Positions 35,401 to 47,623 of a stretch of DNA of 64,000 nucleotides are shown one piece after another. How positions within the stretch are numbered: position 1 is the stretch's first letter; every line of letters begins with the position of its first letter. The notes beneath the pieces are model-generated. The model did not search any database and was not told the origin of the DNA. It saw only the letters and a program-made list of their open reading frames with translations. Location of the stretch: the NCBI GenBank assembly GCA_035772785.1, contig JAOCPU010000006.1:186001-250000 (forward strand). Reading direction: 5' to 3'. The stretch is from Phlebiopsis flavidoalba (Eukaryota > Basidiomycota > Agaricomycetes > Polyporales > Phanerochaetaceae). The position numbers and the translations under genes are program-made.

Positions 35401-37223
35401 TACGCCGCGGCATCCTGCAGTCGCAGCTCGCGGCAGCCATATCGCTTGCATCCCCCGATCAGACTGTTCGACGGATGAAGACGTGTCGACCTGGATAGTA
35501 AAACCATTGTCATGCACGATCAAGGCTCTAAACTTCCCGGGCTATGACCGTCGAAGAAAGTTCTTGGCTGCCAACGATCGAGCCTCCAGAGGCCCGTAGG
35601 GCGTTCACTCGCTGCGATTTTGGCGGCACTGATGATGAGTTCCCCTCACAGTAGAAGGCAATCTATATCAACGGCTAAGACTGGCGCGTATCGACGACTA
35701 GGAAGAAGGATCTTACCTAGCGTCGGACGTTGTTTTGTCCTTCTCGGTACCAGCTACCCATAGTGCGTGACGTCCCATAGAATGGGTCGGGACTGGTCCT
35801 CAAAATTTGCACGGCAACAGCTTCTTTCCGTTTATTGTCTTGACCAGGCACCGCACTCACTATTGCCAGCTCTTCTGACGTCCCCGCGACCACATTCATG
35901 TCACCCATGCACCTCTAAGGAGCAGGCCGGCCGCCCGCAAAGACACTCGTTTACTCCTGACGAGTTTCCGCTCTCGGATGCTCTTGCTGCGCTCCGCGCA
36001 TTCTCAACAGATGGTGGGTCGATGCAGTCGAGGGGACGAGTACGTGTCTGCGAAACAGGTTCTGCGTGGACAACTTTCCTATCGAAGCCGACTCTCTTGA
36101 TGATAGCCAAGTTGAAGGGCCACATTCCTGCAGTCGTTGTACGATGTCGGCGTCGTCGAAGTCTCGGCTGGAGGCGATCTCGGTGAAGGCAGGGCCGCGT
36201 GGCTAGGAAGTCACCTCGAGTCTGACCGTCCGGAGGGCGCTTCATGACCAATGAGAGCCGTCCCCTGCCGATGCTTTGCTGCTATTATTGCGATTGCTCT
36301 CGCAACCCAAATTCCATCAAGACGGGCGACAAGACCTTTAATTTTTTCGACAGCACAGGCAAGGTGCGTTTGTGTCAAACGTCGTTGTAGAGTGTTATTA
36401 TTGGACAGATCTCTTCCAGAGGACAGTTTTCATTCATAGCCCTCGAGCGTCAACACCGCAAGAGGGACCTATGAACGAGTCGGTCAAAGTAGCGAGAAAT
36501 AACAAATCATTGCTTACGGCGAAGAAGCTGCCATAATCTGTCCGCTGGTTGCCTCGGCGCGAACACGCTCAGAAGTTGGCTCGTAAACACGACCCGCCTC
36601 GACCCTTGATCGTTGGGTACACTGCTATTCTTTTTCATTAGGCGCGCACGCACACGCATTGAAAGTCACTCGCAAGGGCACTCGACTGCCGGATGAATGG
36701 TTGCCCATTATCGGGTGATCTCAACGTCCTCGACATGACGTGGAGAGGTTGAAAGTGATGATGGAAATCGTGCCATAATGCTTCGTGTCTTCGAACGGTA
36801 TTACGAAAACTTGCGCGGCAAGAAGCGAATAGTGACGGAAGGCAAGGAGGAGGACGATGTCAGGTGACGAAGATCGACGACGTAACGGAACGAGGCTCTC
36901 TGTCCTCCACCGAGATCAGAGAGCTCGATTTTCTCGACCCAAGACATCGTCAATGTCCTCGACACAAACTACAGTTAATCATACCGCGTACAGAACACAG
37001 ATACTCGACACAAACTCTCGTCCCGCTACGCTACTACCCCATCGGACTCTACCATTACTATCGGACGCCCAGTAGTATGCTTTCCCGTAACCCCGGGATC
37101 TGGAGCTCCGATTCTGGGTATTCGAAAAGCCATCGCGTTAACAATGATTCAGCGTCGCGTTTGGAGGGGGGGGACGTCGTCCTGGCCACTCCTAGCCGGT
37201 TTGTCACGGCTAGTGAAATGTGA
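32411..37223 (+). CDS. DEAH-box RNA helicase (DHX29/DHX36/DHX57 group), heavily frame-broken
   Basis: ATP-dependent RNA helicase of the large DEAH/RHA family. Reading through frame breaks, the N-terminal part has IWDKPPSLIQN, VTIDHKGEPG and KQAEKLAALSAIFQLASKGW. Helicase motifs follow in order: Ia CNIFCTQPRR near 34150, TVSVTFCTTGILLKRMHSFL near 34310, and motif II (VDEVH with one extra base) at about 34417-34433. Then the SAT motif near 34540, IPLAEQQVI near 35120, ATNIAETS near 35200, DAAKVK...YDPERR near 35260, the QRAGRAGR motif near 35350 and FPGMTVEE. The C-terminal region includes LKVTRKGTRLPDEWLPIIG, MLRVFERYYENLRGKKRIVT and SSTEIRELDFLD. Stop is taken at 37223. The Walker A loop is not readable as canonical. 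Start (MSQRTQQAAFRP) is a guess. Confidence 0.82.
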
Positions 37224-37730
37224 ATCTATTCTTCGTTTCCAGCACCTCTTAGTAATAGTCCATCTGTTAATATGTTAGATAATTACGCCCCTTTGCAACT
37301 CCACACTCTCATAAGTACGGAAAGGGTAACAATACTCAAACAAACCGGTTCGCAGACAAGGTCACTGCCCCGAGCTAAGGACTCCACGTAGCGCCCTGAG
37401 AAAACAGGAACACAAAGCCGGACACGTGGCGCTTTCTGTAGGGGACGGGAGTCCGTGCCTTCCCTCATCTCCCGTGGCGGCCAGGCGAACCCAAGTGCAC
37501 CTCGTACCATTGCGAATCACCATAGCGCAATCCTTCCACCTCACAATGGGGGCTACGGGTGTCGCTCAAAGCCCCAGGACCATCAGGGCCTTATTCAACC
37601 TGACGCTTGCTGTTGTGGCTCTGGTTAGGGAATCATCCATCTCGTACTCCTAGCTTCATATCCTAACACCAAATAGTCCCTGGGCCACTAACCCCAACGC
37701 TACTGTCCATTCAAGGATGGCGATCCCAAT
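37224..37730. other. Spacer between helicase and AP-2 alpha genes
   Basis: About 0.5 kb between tandem plus-strand genes. A 75-codon plus-strand frame (37426-37653) has no recognisable content. It should hold the helicase 3' end and the AP-2 alpha promoter. Confidence 0.45.
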
Positions 37731-40700
37731 ATGCGGGGTTTGACGCAGCGTGGCGCCCGCCTTCTTTTTCTCGTGCCGTATGAGTATGCTGATTCTGATG
37801 GTCCCAACGGCAGTTCATTGCGGACATGACAGAGGGGCAAGGTGTCCGCCGAGCCGCTGGAGGAGAAGAGGATAAATAAGAGATGGCGAATATTCGGAAA
37901 CGTTTCAAAGGTGCGTTTCCGACCACATAGATGTATGCATGTGTTGCTGACCTCTTTCGTACGATGGTGTAACTCTGGACGGATACCAGAAGAAGAAGTA
38001 AGGAGATGTGACCTCAGCTTGTCAGGACCCTCACTGATTTCAAGTTCGAAGGTATGTAGCCCAAGGTCATATTCACTTATATATCCTCGGCTACAAAGTC
38101 GATGTTGGCCACATGGAGGCCGTGAAACCTAATCTCAAGTCAAAAAGTATAGCGTAGAAGCAAATTGTAACTAGGCCCATGAAGTGTGACGTTTTTAGCG
38201 GAGCCTGACCTATGCTCTTAGGGCCTATTTGGCGGTGACCTTGCTCATGCACGAGAACTCGAGACTTTTCCTCCGTCTCGTGGTTCAATTCTATAAAGAA
38301 AGGACCCTTAACGAGAACAATGAAATATACAACTGTCATGGCATTGCACGCATCGCCCGGGAAAATCGCGAATGGTCGGTAGTCAAGAGATGGCGGAGGC
38401 TCTCGCCGAAGATGTCCATCGTTTACTTATATCACCGTACGTTTTTCGCTACGGCTGCTGGCCCTATGTCACTCATCTGCATACTTAGAACATCGCAGGA
38501 CATTTGTGCGGAAGAAGGCTGGCTTTGACTCTTCTTAGACTCTATAGAAAACATCCCGAAGTCATCAACCCGGCTGCTAGGAGTGGGCTTTGCGTATAGT
38601 CTCATTGATGGAACGACATGGACCTGGTATGTCGTATGTAGATTAATTTTTGAGATATCTGACTCGTTCTTCTAGGGTGTGGTTGTATGCCGTGACTAGT
38701 CTAGTCATGGCGCTGCGCAAGATCATCTGGAACGCGTATGCAGTTGTGCTATCAGAAAGGCCGTAGATCGTCTGCAGAGGAGTATGTTCTACATTCTCTC
38801 TCCAAACGTTTTAGATTGACATATGTTGCTCTCAAAGCTCGTAGTAGAACACGAGTACTCGGCAACCTATGCGTATTACAAAGTCCCCAACGCCTTGGCT
38901 TCAGGTCAAATTATTACGTTTATTGCAATATTATCCCCCCCCCCCCCTACTGGTGAGTCAGCAGCTTTTGCGCACACTCAGAACAATTTAGAATGACCAG
39001 TGGTTCGCAGAGGACCCCGCTCTCAAAAAAACATTCTATATGAAGTCTTGAAGACCGTTTTATGAACAACTCTGCCCGAGCCGTCACGAAATGTTCAACA
39101 CAACAATGCACAGTCACTAGCGGTGCTATTTTGAGGCCATTGGCCCTTGCTATTCACCTTGACACTAATTCGCCTCTGTCATATACCGCAACCGTCCTTC
39201 TCGCCCGTTTCATAAGCTCGAAGGAGACAAACGTACGGTATCTCGGTCTCGATACTATGGCACATCTAGCGGCTCGGGCAGACCACCTCGACGCCATCAA
39301 GCGGCACCAGGGAACCATCATACTATCACTTCGTGACAAGGACATCTCCGTCTCGTCGCCGAGGGCTCGACCTGCTCTATAGCATGTGCGACGTGGACAA
39401 CCTCTGAGCTTGTTGTGGGCGAGCTGCTCCGATATCTCAAGGTTGCCGACTATGGGCTGCGTGAAGAGATGGTGCTGAAGATTGCTATTCTTACCGAAAA
39501 GTACGCGAGCACGTACAAGTGGTTATGTTGATACCATCTTGGAGCTCATCAGTGCTGCGGGCGACCATGTCGGTGACGAGGTTTGGTATCGAGTCGTTCA
39601 AAATCGTCACAAATACGGAGGATCTCCAACCTTACGCTGCTCGGGTAATCTTCGAATACCTGAAGTCTCCGTCGTCTCACGAGAGTTTGGTGAAGGTCGG
39701 AGGTGAGTTGCATGTTTCAAAAGCCATCAAACTTAGAGCCAACATCCGTCAGGCTACATCTTGGCGAATACGGACGAAGGACCTCATCGCCAACGATCCT
39801 GGATATAGCCCCATTGAGCAGTTCCAGGTCCTCCATTCAAAATCTCAGTTTTGTATGGCTCCTACCCGGGCAAACTACTTCTGTCGACATATATCAAGTG
39901 GGTCAATGTCTTCCCAGAGATCAAGGCAACCCTCAGCTTGTCAATGTCTTTGAACGATACCGTCATGTGCTGGACGTCGATCTCCAGCAACGGGCATGCG
40001 AATTCTATGCCCTAGCCACTCGCTCGGATGACGACGAGCTATTACAAAATGTTTGCGAGGAAATCCCGCCCCTTCCCACCGCGCGAAAAGCGCCCTGCTG
40101 GGGAGACTTAATCGCCAAAGCACTCGGACACAGAGGATAAGCGGACACTGGATTCACGGCGGGAAGGAAGCCAATTTGGAGCGGTCTTCTACTTTGCGGA
40201 CCAAAAAGCCTACACTGGGAGACGTTTTAATGGAACCGGATCCGCCAAGCCCGATATATCTACTGACATCACTAATTCACTCATGGGTCTTGACCTCACC
40301 AACCTCTCCGACAACCGTTAACCCCTCGGGACCGCTCGCGGACTTAGCTTCAGCACCCGCGTCCGTGCTGGCGGAGAAGGGTATCCCTCGTCTGACGATG
40401 AACGCGAATGTAGACCGGGTGGTTCGACAAGCTGACGTACAATGCCGATGGTGTCCTATACGAGGACGTCCAGATACAAATCGGTATCAAGTCCCGCTAC
40501 CACGGCCACATTGGCCAACTGGCCATCTACATCGGCAACAAAATCTCCGCGCCGTTGACGTCATTCACTGCGACACTGCACGTCGACGAGACCGACGCGC
40601 TGTCCGCGTCGTTTGCGAAGATCGCCCCCGAGCATGATCGCGCCGCGCACGCAGACGCAGCAGCTCATCCACGTCGAGTGCAAAAAGCCGTTCTCGAAAC

Positions 40701-41214
40701 CGCCAATCCTGAGCGTCTCGTTCCTCGCGGGTGCACACCAGACCATCGCTGTCCGCCTGCCCATCGTTATGACCAAGTTCATCGAGCACGTCAAGTTGGG
40801 CCAGGCCGAGTTCTTTGAGCGGTGGAAGCTCATCGGCGGGCCCCCGCACGAGGCGCAGGGCATCTTCCCATTGCGCTCAACGAGGCAGGCCATATCGACT
40901 CGCCGAAGCAGCGGCAGGTCGTGTCCGGCAATTCACTCAACATTCTTGACGGTATCGACCCTAACCCTTTTAGCAACATCGTTGCTGCGGGTATCTTGCA
41001 CATGTCCGAGGACGGCAAGGTGGGCTGCCTGATGCGACTGGAGCCTAACCGTGAAGCCAAGGTATGTCACTCCGAACTCGTCCCGTAACGTCCCGACTCA
41101 TGAGGTCTTTCCCCCCAGCTTTGCCGTCTGACCGTCCGGAGTACATCTGAGTACGTGGCGTCGGAGGTACAGAAACTAATACAGAGGCCGTTGTCGGCGG
41201 ATACTCCGTCATAG
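37731..41214 (+). CDS. AP-2 clathrin adaptor complex subunit alpha
   Basis: Large subunit of the plasma-membrane endocytic adaptor, binding PI(4,5)P2, cargo and accessory proteins. It starts MRGLTQ with EEKRINK, then GYKVDVGHMEAVNLISSQK and ALTLLMHENS. The trunk shows RAVTKCSTQQC (frame-broken area), VLLARFISSKETNVRYLGLD, HQGTIILSLRDKDISVRRRA, LLYSMCDVDN, LREEMVLKIAILTEKYAS and VGGYILGEYG. After a hinge near 40150-40400 the appendage has QIGIKSRYHGHIGQLAIYIG, LTSFTATLHVDETDALSASF, ERWKLIGGPPHEAQGIF, ILDGIDPNPFSNIVAAGILH and KLCRLTVRSTSEYVASEVQK. Stop is at 41212-41214. Many frame breaks occur, one at a C13 tract. Length and order fit alpha adaptin well. Confidence 0.95.
38935..38947 (+). repeat. 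C13 homopolymer inside AP-2 alpha coding sequence
   Basis: Thirteen C encode the Pro run that follows LLQYY in alpha adaptins. To stay in frame with the expected YYPPPT, the run should hold 8, 11 or 14 C, so the called length is probably wrong. Confidence 0.9.
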
Positions 41215-41599
41215 GACTGCATTGGTACGATGGGAGGAATGGACCTGCATGATCTACTAGCACAATACACCTATTAATATAACTATGGATACCCTTGTAC
41301 GAAAGCATCTGGCATCAGCGAAAAAAAGCAAAGTCGATCCGTCCGGAAGCAATGTGGATTTTACAAATGGTACGCGTTCATTTCCGTAATAGTCGTGGCA
41401 AAAGTCTTTTCTTTTTCCCGCCGGTATCCTCTGACATGTCGGGGGAGAAGGGGAGGCAGGATACAGGAACTGTTGGAGAAGGCGGGCCGAAAGCGTGTGC
41501 TCTTCGTGCGAGTACCGAGTCGGTGGAGGCCGAGCGATGATGTTGGGAAAGGAGATGGGGGGCGCGCTCTTAGATGAGTATCGTCAGTTCCTAGTGTGC
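41215..41599. other. Convergent intergenic region, AP-2 alpha / RasGAP
   Basis: 385 bp between the stops of two convergent genes. No coding content is recognised; it should contain both transcript ends. Confidence 0.5.
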
Positions 41600-44500
41600 C
41601 TAGGGAATGGGCCATCGATGAGTTGGAAGAGTGCTGTTGACCCATAAAGGCTTCATTCGAGGGCATCCGGGTATGTTGATGTTGATGGTGCTGTCAGCGG
41701 GACTCGACGACATCTCGCGAATATGAAGGTTGACTTCGAAGCAGCTCAACGTCGCTAGGTGCGGTCGTAGGTCGCTTCCCCTTCCGGAGTAGTCTGTGCT
41801 TGTCGGAGATGGCGTCCTCGTTTGGTTTGCAGATGGCCCTATCGGCATCACTGGCGACTTGGTGATTATCGGCGAATGGATGTCCCTCATAGACGACTAC
41901 TCGGGAACGGACCGCCATCTGACTGACTTGCCTGAGAGCCGTCTCCTCTACTTCCAAGCAAACTTGACAAAACAGGTCGAACTCGCGCTCTGTAGCCCCT
42001 CCTATTCGAGAAGGGAGGTGAAGACGAGTGTGGCGCACTACTGCCGAGGTAAGGATGGCGAGATGCTTGCCAACATCGAGCATATAGGGCAGCTCAGGGA
42101 TGGATTCGCGATATAGTAGTGGCAACCAGCAGCTTCTCTTGCTGTAGAATCCGTGGTGGGCGAGCAGGCGAGAAGTGCTCATTTGGCCGCCGATGTTGTT
42201 TTGGGGGCTCTGAGGGGTTTCAGCAGGGTCCATAGACACGAACGAAAGGTATTGTGTCATCTTGGATAGTGATTCGGTGAGGAAATCTTTGACACGAGGA
42301 AAGTCTTCTCGCTGCGAGAAGTGTTTAAGTATCTCTTCAATATAGACCCACACACATCGCGGCACTTTACCGTGCTCAAGTTCGTCACCGTATTCAGGTT
42401 GGGCAAGACTTGACATACTTTTGCGATCAATGTCAGGCTCCGCTGTACCGGCTCATCACACATGCCTATATGCGGGTCAAGTGGCGTAGAGCAAGGCAAG
42501 GTATGCACTCACCTGACCAAAACCCGTACATATGTGGGCGGAGTATAGCTGGAGTGAAGAACCTCAGAAAATAAAAATGCAGAAACCCCCTGCCAAGGCA
42601 AAAGCGAGTAACGGTCGTTTGGCTATATCGTAGCGTGACACTATCAGGGTTCGAATATGGTGAAACAAGCTTCGCATGGCACTAAAATCGGTCAGAATCG
42701 ACTTCCAAGAGTATGAGCAATTGACCTACGGTGGGCACTGGTCTCGTGCACCATGGATAGATCCCCATAACTCCTGACACCAATAAACAAGGCTTTCAAC
42801 GTTCTTGTCAACATATTTCGTGGTTCTACCACTACGCCCGGGATCTGTCTCGATCGCGACCTTTTCCGAGCACAGTCGTCGTATCACCCGGCCGATACTC
42901 GTCGCTTCAAGAAACGCGGCACCTTCACTCGCCATGAAGATTTCAAGTGTCTTCGTTAGGACAGTATTTCCTCGGCTGTTTACATCAGTCACAATGCGTG
43001 TATACCACGAGTGAGAGAACCCACAATAATGTGCTGTGTGCTGTGGCAGTCGAACTCAACAAGCGTTCGCCTAGGAACATGTTGATTTACTCCATTGCTC
43101 GGAGCCATCGACCTCCTTGTCCGCGAGTTGCTTGATGTCATCGACAATCTTGTTCCTCGCCAGAGCAAAAGCGACTAGGTCACCGGATATGTTCTTGATA
43201 GACAGCTTATTGTCGAGCTCGCTGATCCAATCCAGGGTATTCTTCGCGCATAATGTCTGTATCAAGAATCTGAGTAAGCTATATGCGCTTGATAGTTGAT
43301 CCTCGTACCTGCTCGACTGCAGAGTAGACGCTATTGGGCAAGATGATCTCTCTGTAAAGCAGTTAATACCTGTCTCGGAAGATAAATAGTGAACGAACCT
43401 ACTCAACCACGCGAATCTTGAGCTTGAGCTCTCCAGTCATAATGCCTATCGAGTGCTGAGGACCCATGACGGGGAAAGCATCCCTCGATGAGGTCTCCCC
43501 GTCGGACGTTTATCAATGGAATGACGACGGTGCCTATCAATAGGGGCTTGAACAGCTTCTTCTCCTTCAGGACCTGTATCTCGAGCGTCTCGAACGGCGG
43601 CAGATCCGGGAAGGTGAAGCCCTCCTGCCAGTCGGGCTGGCCGACGCCCTTCCGCACTGCCGTTCTCCCACAGAGCACGCCGTTGATCCAGAGCACGCAG
43701 TACACGTCCATGTCGAGCGTCTTCGTCTGGGTCGCCGTGGCCCGCGTCGTCGAGCGGCGCGCGAGGTGCCGAGGTTGCGCCCGCTCATGACCGTCAGCTC
43801 GACCTGCCGCCACATGCGGTAGAGCCCGCCCGCGGCGGGGTTGTGGTGTTTGCCGTACACCTCCGGCATCGCGTGTGAGCGGGAGCAGGACGATCCACAG
43901 GTTCAGCGTGTCCGTGTCTGGGAACTGGATTGTAGATGGGTTCGGGCGGGCGTCGTGGGGCTCATCGAAAAATAGCTCCTCTGCATTACATCGAATTGAG
44001 TTTCATGCGGAAGAGAGTCGGAAAGGATACGTACGGTCCCCAATAGATTCCAAGGCAGTCTTTACGCTCAAAGAGGGAACGATGGACCACTCGGATGTCT
44101 GTATGCTTCAGGGCGTGTACGTACATCGACGCATATAGCACCGTGTTCTATCGCGGATAAATGTGAGTAAATGAATGCCTCAAGATGCATGGAACGCACG
44201 CACGTCCAGGTACACATGCAGCAGTGTGGTGCCCTTCCCTGATTCGAGTTTACAGGTCGCGGACCGCCAGGGATCATACCCCGCTCGATCCGCGCGACCA
44301 GTCCCAGCCAACTTGGTTTCTCTGTACGTCCATAAGCGAGGTGCCCATGATGCCCACGGTGTACTCTCACCTCTCACTTTCTTCTGGGACAGATCGCTCG
44401 AACTCGGCATGTTCCTAACGGAATCGCGTTTGTCTGATCGTTTCCGCGCGGCATGGATGGGGCCCTGCAGCTGTTCCATGAGATGCAGCTATGCCCCTTC

Positions 44501-44669
44501 TGCGTCCGACAAAGAAAAACGCACCTTGCGGCCTGCTGGTGTTCGCCGTCTTTGAGACATACACCAGCAGATCTCTGACCTCGAACTCCCGTGGCGCGCT
44601 GCTCATGCTCGGGGACGTGCGGTAGCTCGAGGGGCCGGCCATTTGTGCGGACTCGTGCATGCCAAACAT
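41600..44669 (-). CDS. Ras GTPase-activating protein with PH, C2 and RasGAP domains
   Basis: Switches off Ras-family GTPases at the membrane. Order from the N-terminus: FEVRDLLVYVSKTANTSRP; a PH-like region (KHTDIRVVHRSLFERKDCLG; FPDTDTLNLWIVLL; MPEVYGKH); a C2 domain (MWRQVELTVMSGRNLG; QPDWQEGFTFPDLPPFETLE; LIGTVVIPLINVRRGDLIEG). The RasGAP domain has LSSAYSLLRFLIQT and then NSRGNTVLTKTLEIFMASEG, holding the likely arginine finger. It continues IGRVIRRLCSEKVAIETDP, the FLR signature LRFFTPAILRPHMYGFW near 42540-42590, PVQRSLTLIAKVCQVLPNLN and KDFLTESLSKMTQYLSFVS. The tail ends PTHRWPIP at 41600. Several introns and frame breaks occur. The start is uncertain (Met at 44669 chosen; one at 44785 is possible). 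Confidence 0.88.
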
Positions 44670-44932
44670 ACTGGAGATGGCGGATAATGGCAAGCAGCGC
44701 AGGAAGATCGCGTGCGGGAAGAAGAGTGCGCGCGTCGGAGAAGCAGCTGGAGACACGAGGCAGCCCAGATATTAAGTTTGACCATCCGCGGGCCGTGGCC
44801 GAGGGGGTTCTCTGCCGCTGTGGGCGACGACGAGGAGGTCAGGCCCAGCGGCGGGACGTCCGACGGTGGAGAGTGGGGAGGCCTGGCGCGTGCAGCGAGG
44901 GGCCAGCTGCAGGCCGGCTGCTCGTTCAGCTA

Positions 44933-45378
44933 CTACTTATCCCGCAAGGAGCTTCGCGCCCAGAAAGGAAGGTCACCTAGTTCAGGAACGCCTCTGCCAC
45001 CACCGGGCGCAGCCAGCGCGAACCCGACGCTTGTGTAGGGCTGATACAGCTCTGATATCAGGATCTGTAACTTGTACGCTTTGCAAATATACTAGCCTTT
45101 GCCGAACGCGTTTTGTTGCTACCGAGAGCCTGTATGTGGCATACGTCCAGGAGTGGACGACCTGGAGGCCCGCGAACACGGCAATTTGACAGATGCATAG
45201 CAGGAACCAGCGTTTGCCGAGTCGTGCGTCAATTGGAACGATCGTCTGCACATGCTGACTTGTTAGCATGACCACTTTTAACTCTTTTTCACGGCGGCTG
45301 GGGTTAGCGCGAAACAGAAACCAGTGCTCCGAATACATAACTACATACCCCCTGCTTGCTCACCACTGCGAGCCGCAT
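44933..45378 (-). CDS. Possible short membrane protein, unknown
   Basis: Three exons can be proposed: MRLAVVSKQ from 45378, then after an intron (donor GTATGT) HVQTIVPIDARLGKRWFLLC and ICQIAVFAGLQVVHSWTYAT. After a second intron comes PYTSVGFALAAPGGGRGVPE and a stop at 44933. The middle exon has one good membrane segment. The total is only about 95 residues and I recognise no family. It lies just upstream of RasGAP on the same strand, so these exons could alternatively be 5' exons of a longer transcript. Confidence 0.35.
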
Positions 45379-45794
45379 GGGAAAGGAAGGAAGTAGGTTC
45401 CGATTATGCAAGCGAAAACGTCACACACGGAGGACAAGAGTTGATGTCGTCATGCGTGTGCGTATCGTCTATTCGTGCTCAAAACGACTAGAAACAAGCT
45501 GGTGCAAAAGGTATACGAAAAAAGGAAAAACACCAGATACCCTGAAAATTCTGCACAACGACACCAAACACGAAGCTATATAACAGCTATAATCAAAGGT
45601 GGGGGGATTAATGGTTTGTTGAACGATCGTGAAGGTGAGAAGTGGACGCTGTATTAAAACAGGTTTGTCCATTTTTGAGGGGGGTATCGTGGGTTGATGC
45701 ACATCCGATGAACTCATCAAAGCGACATTAAGCCGCAATGCTCTCTCCATAGCATGATAGCGGATGATCCTGTGTTCCTTACTCGGTCTTGAGC
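45379..45794. other. Intergenic region downstream of the ELO gene
   Basis: 416 bp of AT-rich sequence with no recognised coding content. It should hold the ELO 3' untranslated region and the promoter of whatever is read to its left. Confidence 0.5.
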
Positions 45795-47081
45795 CTAATA
45801 AGAGACGACGAGAGCATCAGCAACAATACAGGTTAATTCGCGAATGAACGCACCCATGGCCGTTAGCAGCACCGTTGTGGCTTTGCCGTTTGCCACAACC
45901 TTGCCCTTGCCCTTAACCGGCTTCTTGTATGTCTGAATGTAGAAGTTGATGAGAGAGACCCAAGTAGCTAGAGAGCAAAAGGCAGCCGAAGACAGCAGCG
46001 GACTCCGTTCCGGCGCAAGTGCCCAAGTGGGGGAGGTGGGGCCAGTAGCTCGCGAAGGCGCGTAGTAGTTGTAGGCTAGATACTTATCAGTTTCCGCGTT
46101 CCTGAGTGCATTGACTAACTTTACTAGCGAAGTATACAACAAACAGGTCGATGACGAATTGGACAATTTGCATAGTCGTCAGGTATTTCTTCCACTGTGC
46201 TTCATATTAGACTTCAATCACGTTGTAAGCGCAGTGAGATCGCGTACCCAGATCCTAGCAACCACCCGCAGTTTTGCTAGTATGTTTAGTAGTAGTAGTT
46301 CTGGCGTTTAGGTGAGATCAGCCGCCAGCAGAAAAAAAAGGGACGGAGCGACGAGGGGGCTTACACATCAGGGACGTGGACTGCCAGGTTAATCGAGATG
46401 GGAACCCATTGCTAATTCGGCGAATGAGCGAGCGTAGAACCCCGCAGCTGCATATGGACATACCACGCTAGTGCGGCCGTTGAGCTGCGTATAACACAGA
46501 AGAGCAGTGGCGGAGTGTGGAAGGACGTGGAGGAAGGCTAAATAGCATAAACATTAGTTGAAGAATGGCAAAGAGAGAGACACGACACGTACCAAGACGG
46601 CTTCTTTTTCAATGCAAGGAACACCGTGTCAATAAGCTCGATGTACTTGAAGTAGTAGTTGATCATATAATAGAATTCGAGATGCTGCAGGAGAGAAAAA
46701 TCAGGCCAGTTGAGCGCGCTGGGGACCTAATGACGCGTGAAAAACGAACGCTAGTCCACATGTCGTCCGAACACATGCCCCAGAACCAGTTGTGGTTCCA
46801 GACCATGGGTACGACCTCCTCGAGGATCAGACACATCAAGAGCAAGCTTCCACTGCTGAGGAAGACATTGTGGATCTGGAAGGGGATCTGCAGCTTTTGA
46901 GTGGTGCCCTGTCCTTCATGAACCACTGGGTGGTGAAGATGATGACGAGGTAGGCGACAAGAGTCGGGAAGACCTCTTGCGGCGTGGACATGGGGGTTTT
47001 ACCGTTAACATAGCTCGTTAAATAGTAAGGAAGGGTGGGCAACGGGACATAGGAAAGGATGAAATCCGCGAGGGGAGCCAT
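45795..47081 (-). CDS. ELO-family very-long-chain fatty acid elongase
   Basis: Condensing enzyme (3-ketoacyl-CoA synthase) of fatty acid elongation in the endoplasmic reticulum. It starts MAPLADFILSYVPLPTLPYY at 47081. Then VFPTLVAYLVIIFTTQWFMK, LQIPFQIHNVFLSSGSLLLM, the family signature LEFYYMINYYFKYIELIDTV and FLALKKKP. After an intron comes the histidine-box exon FLHVLPHSATALLCYTQLNG, then INLAVHV, KKYLTTMQIVQFVIDLFVVY and FINFYIQTYKKPVKGKGKV. The usual HxxHH box reads HVLPH here (46512-46529). Two compensating single-base indels would explain it. The C-terminus is uncertain because the frame there differs from the expected Gly/Asn/Lys-rich tail. About five short introns. Confidence 0.9.
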
Positions 47082-47623
47082 GGGGGAGAGAGAGTGGTCG
47101 CAGGAGGGGGAGGAGAGGGAGAGCTGTTACCTGGCGAAAAAGTCACCTGAAATCTCGAACGACAGCGTCTAGCGCGTTTTTGGGTGCCGGCAACGCCGGG
47201 CGTCTACTAGCCCGCTCCCACGTGGAGGTAATAATGCGTGATGTCCTTCCCGTTCGCGCTCTCCTGACTGGCTGCAACGGCGAAGGCTCGCGCCTGCTAG
47301 CGTATGGTTGATGACTGCACGTCCGAAAACACATGGCACGCCGAACCAGACCACACATGGTCTGGGAAGTCTAAAGGGAGTGCTCGTACTGGACTGTGAA
47401 GGCAATAGAAAGGATAGATTCCAGATGATGTCTAGGCACAGACGGGTTATATACATGCCAATAAGAGTCCATAGAGCGATTATGCGGGGAAACATGGGGT
47501 AAGGAGTAGGTATTTTGAGGGGTAAACCAAAAGGAGCAACAAAGCGATGTGCGGGATATACAGATGCAGGGTGACGTCCAAAGCGAGGAGACGAGGAGAT
47601 CCGGAAGTAATTGAGGAGAGAAG
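47082..47623. other. Region upstream of ELO without a supported gene
   Basis: About 540 bp. Minus-strand frames (for example one containing MFPRIIALWTLIGMYITRLC at about 47495) are hydrophobic but have no consistent continuation. They may be chance or part of the ELO 5' region. Confidence 0.4.

Noticed and set aside
32411..37223. A decayed retrotransposon or gene desert
   Set aside because: The short scattered frames first looked like a dead repeat. Ordered helicase motifs (CTQPRR, DEVH-like, SAT, ATNIAETS, RAGRAGR) and a matching C-terminus show a single DEAH helicase gene with frame breaks.
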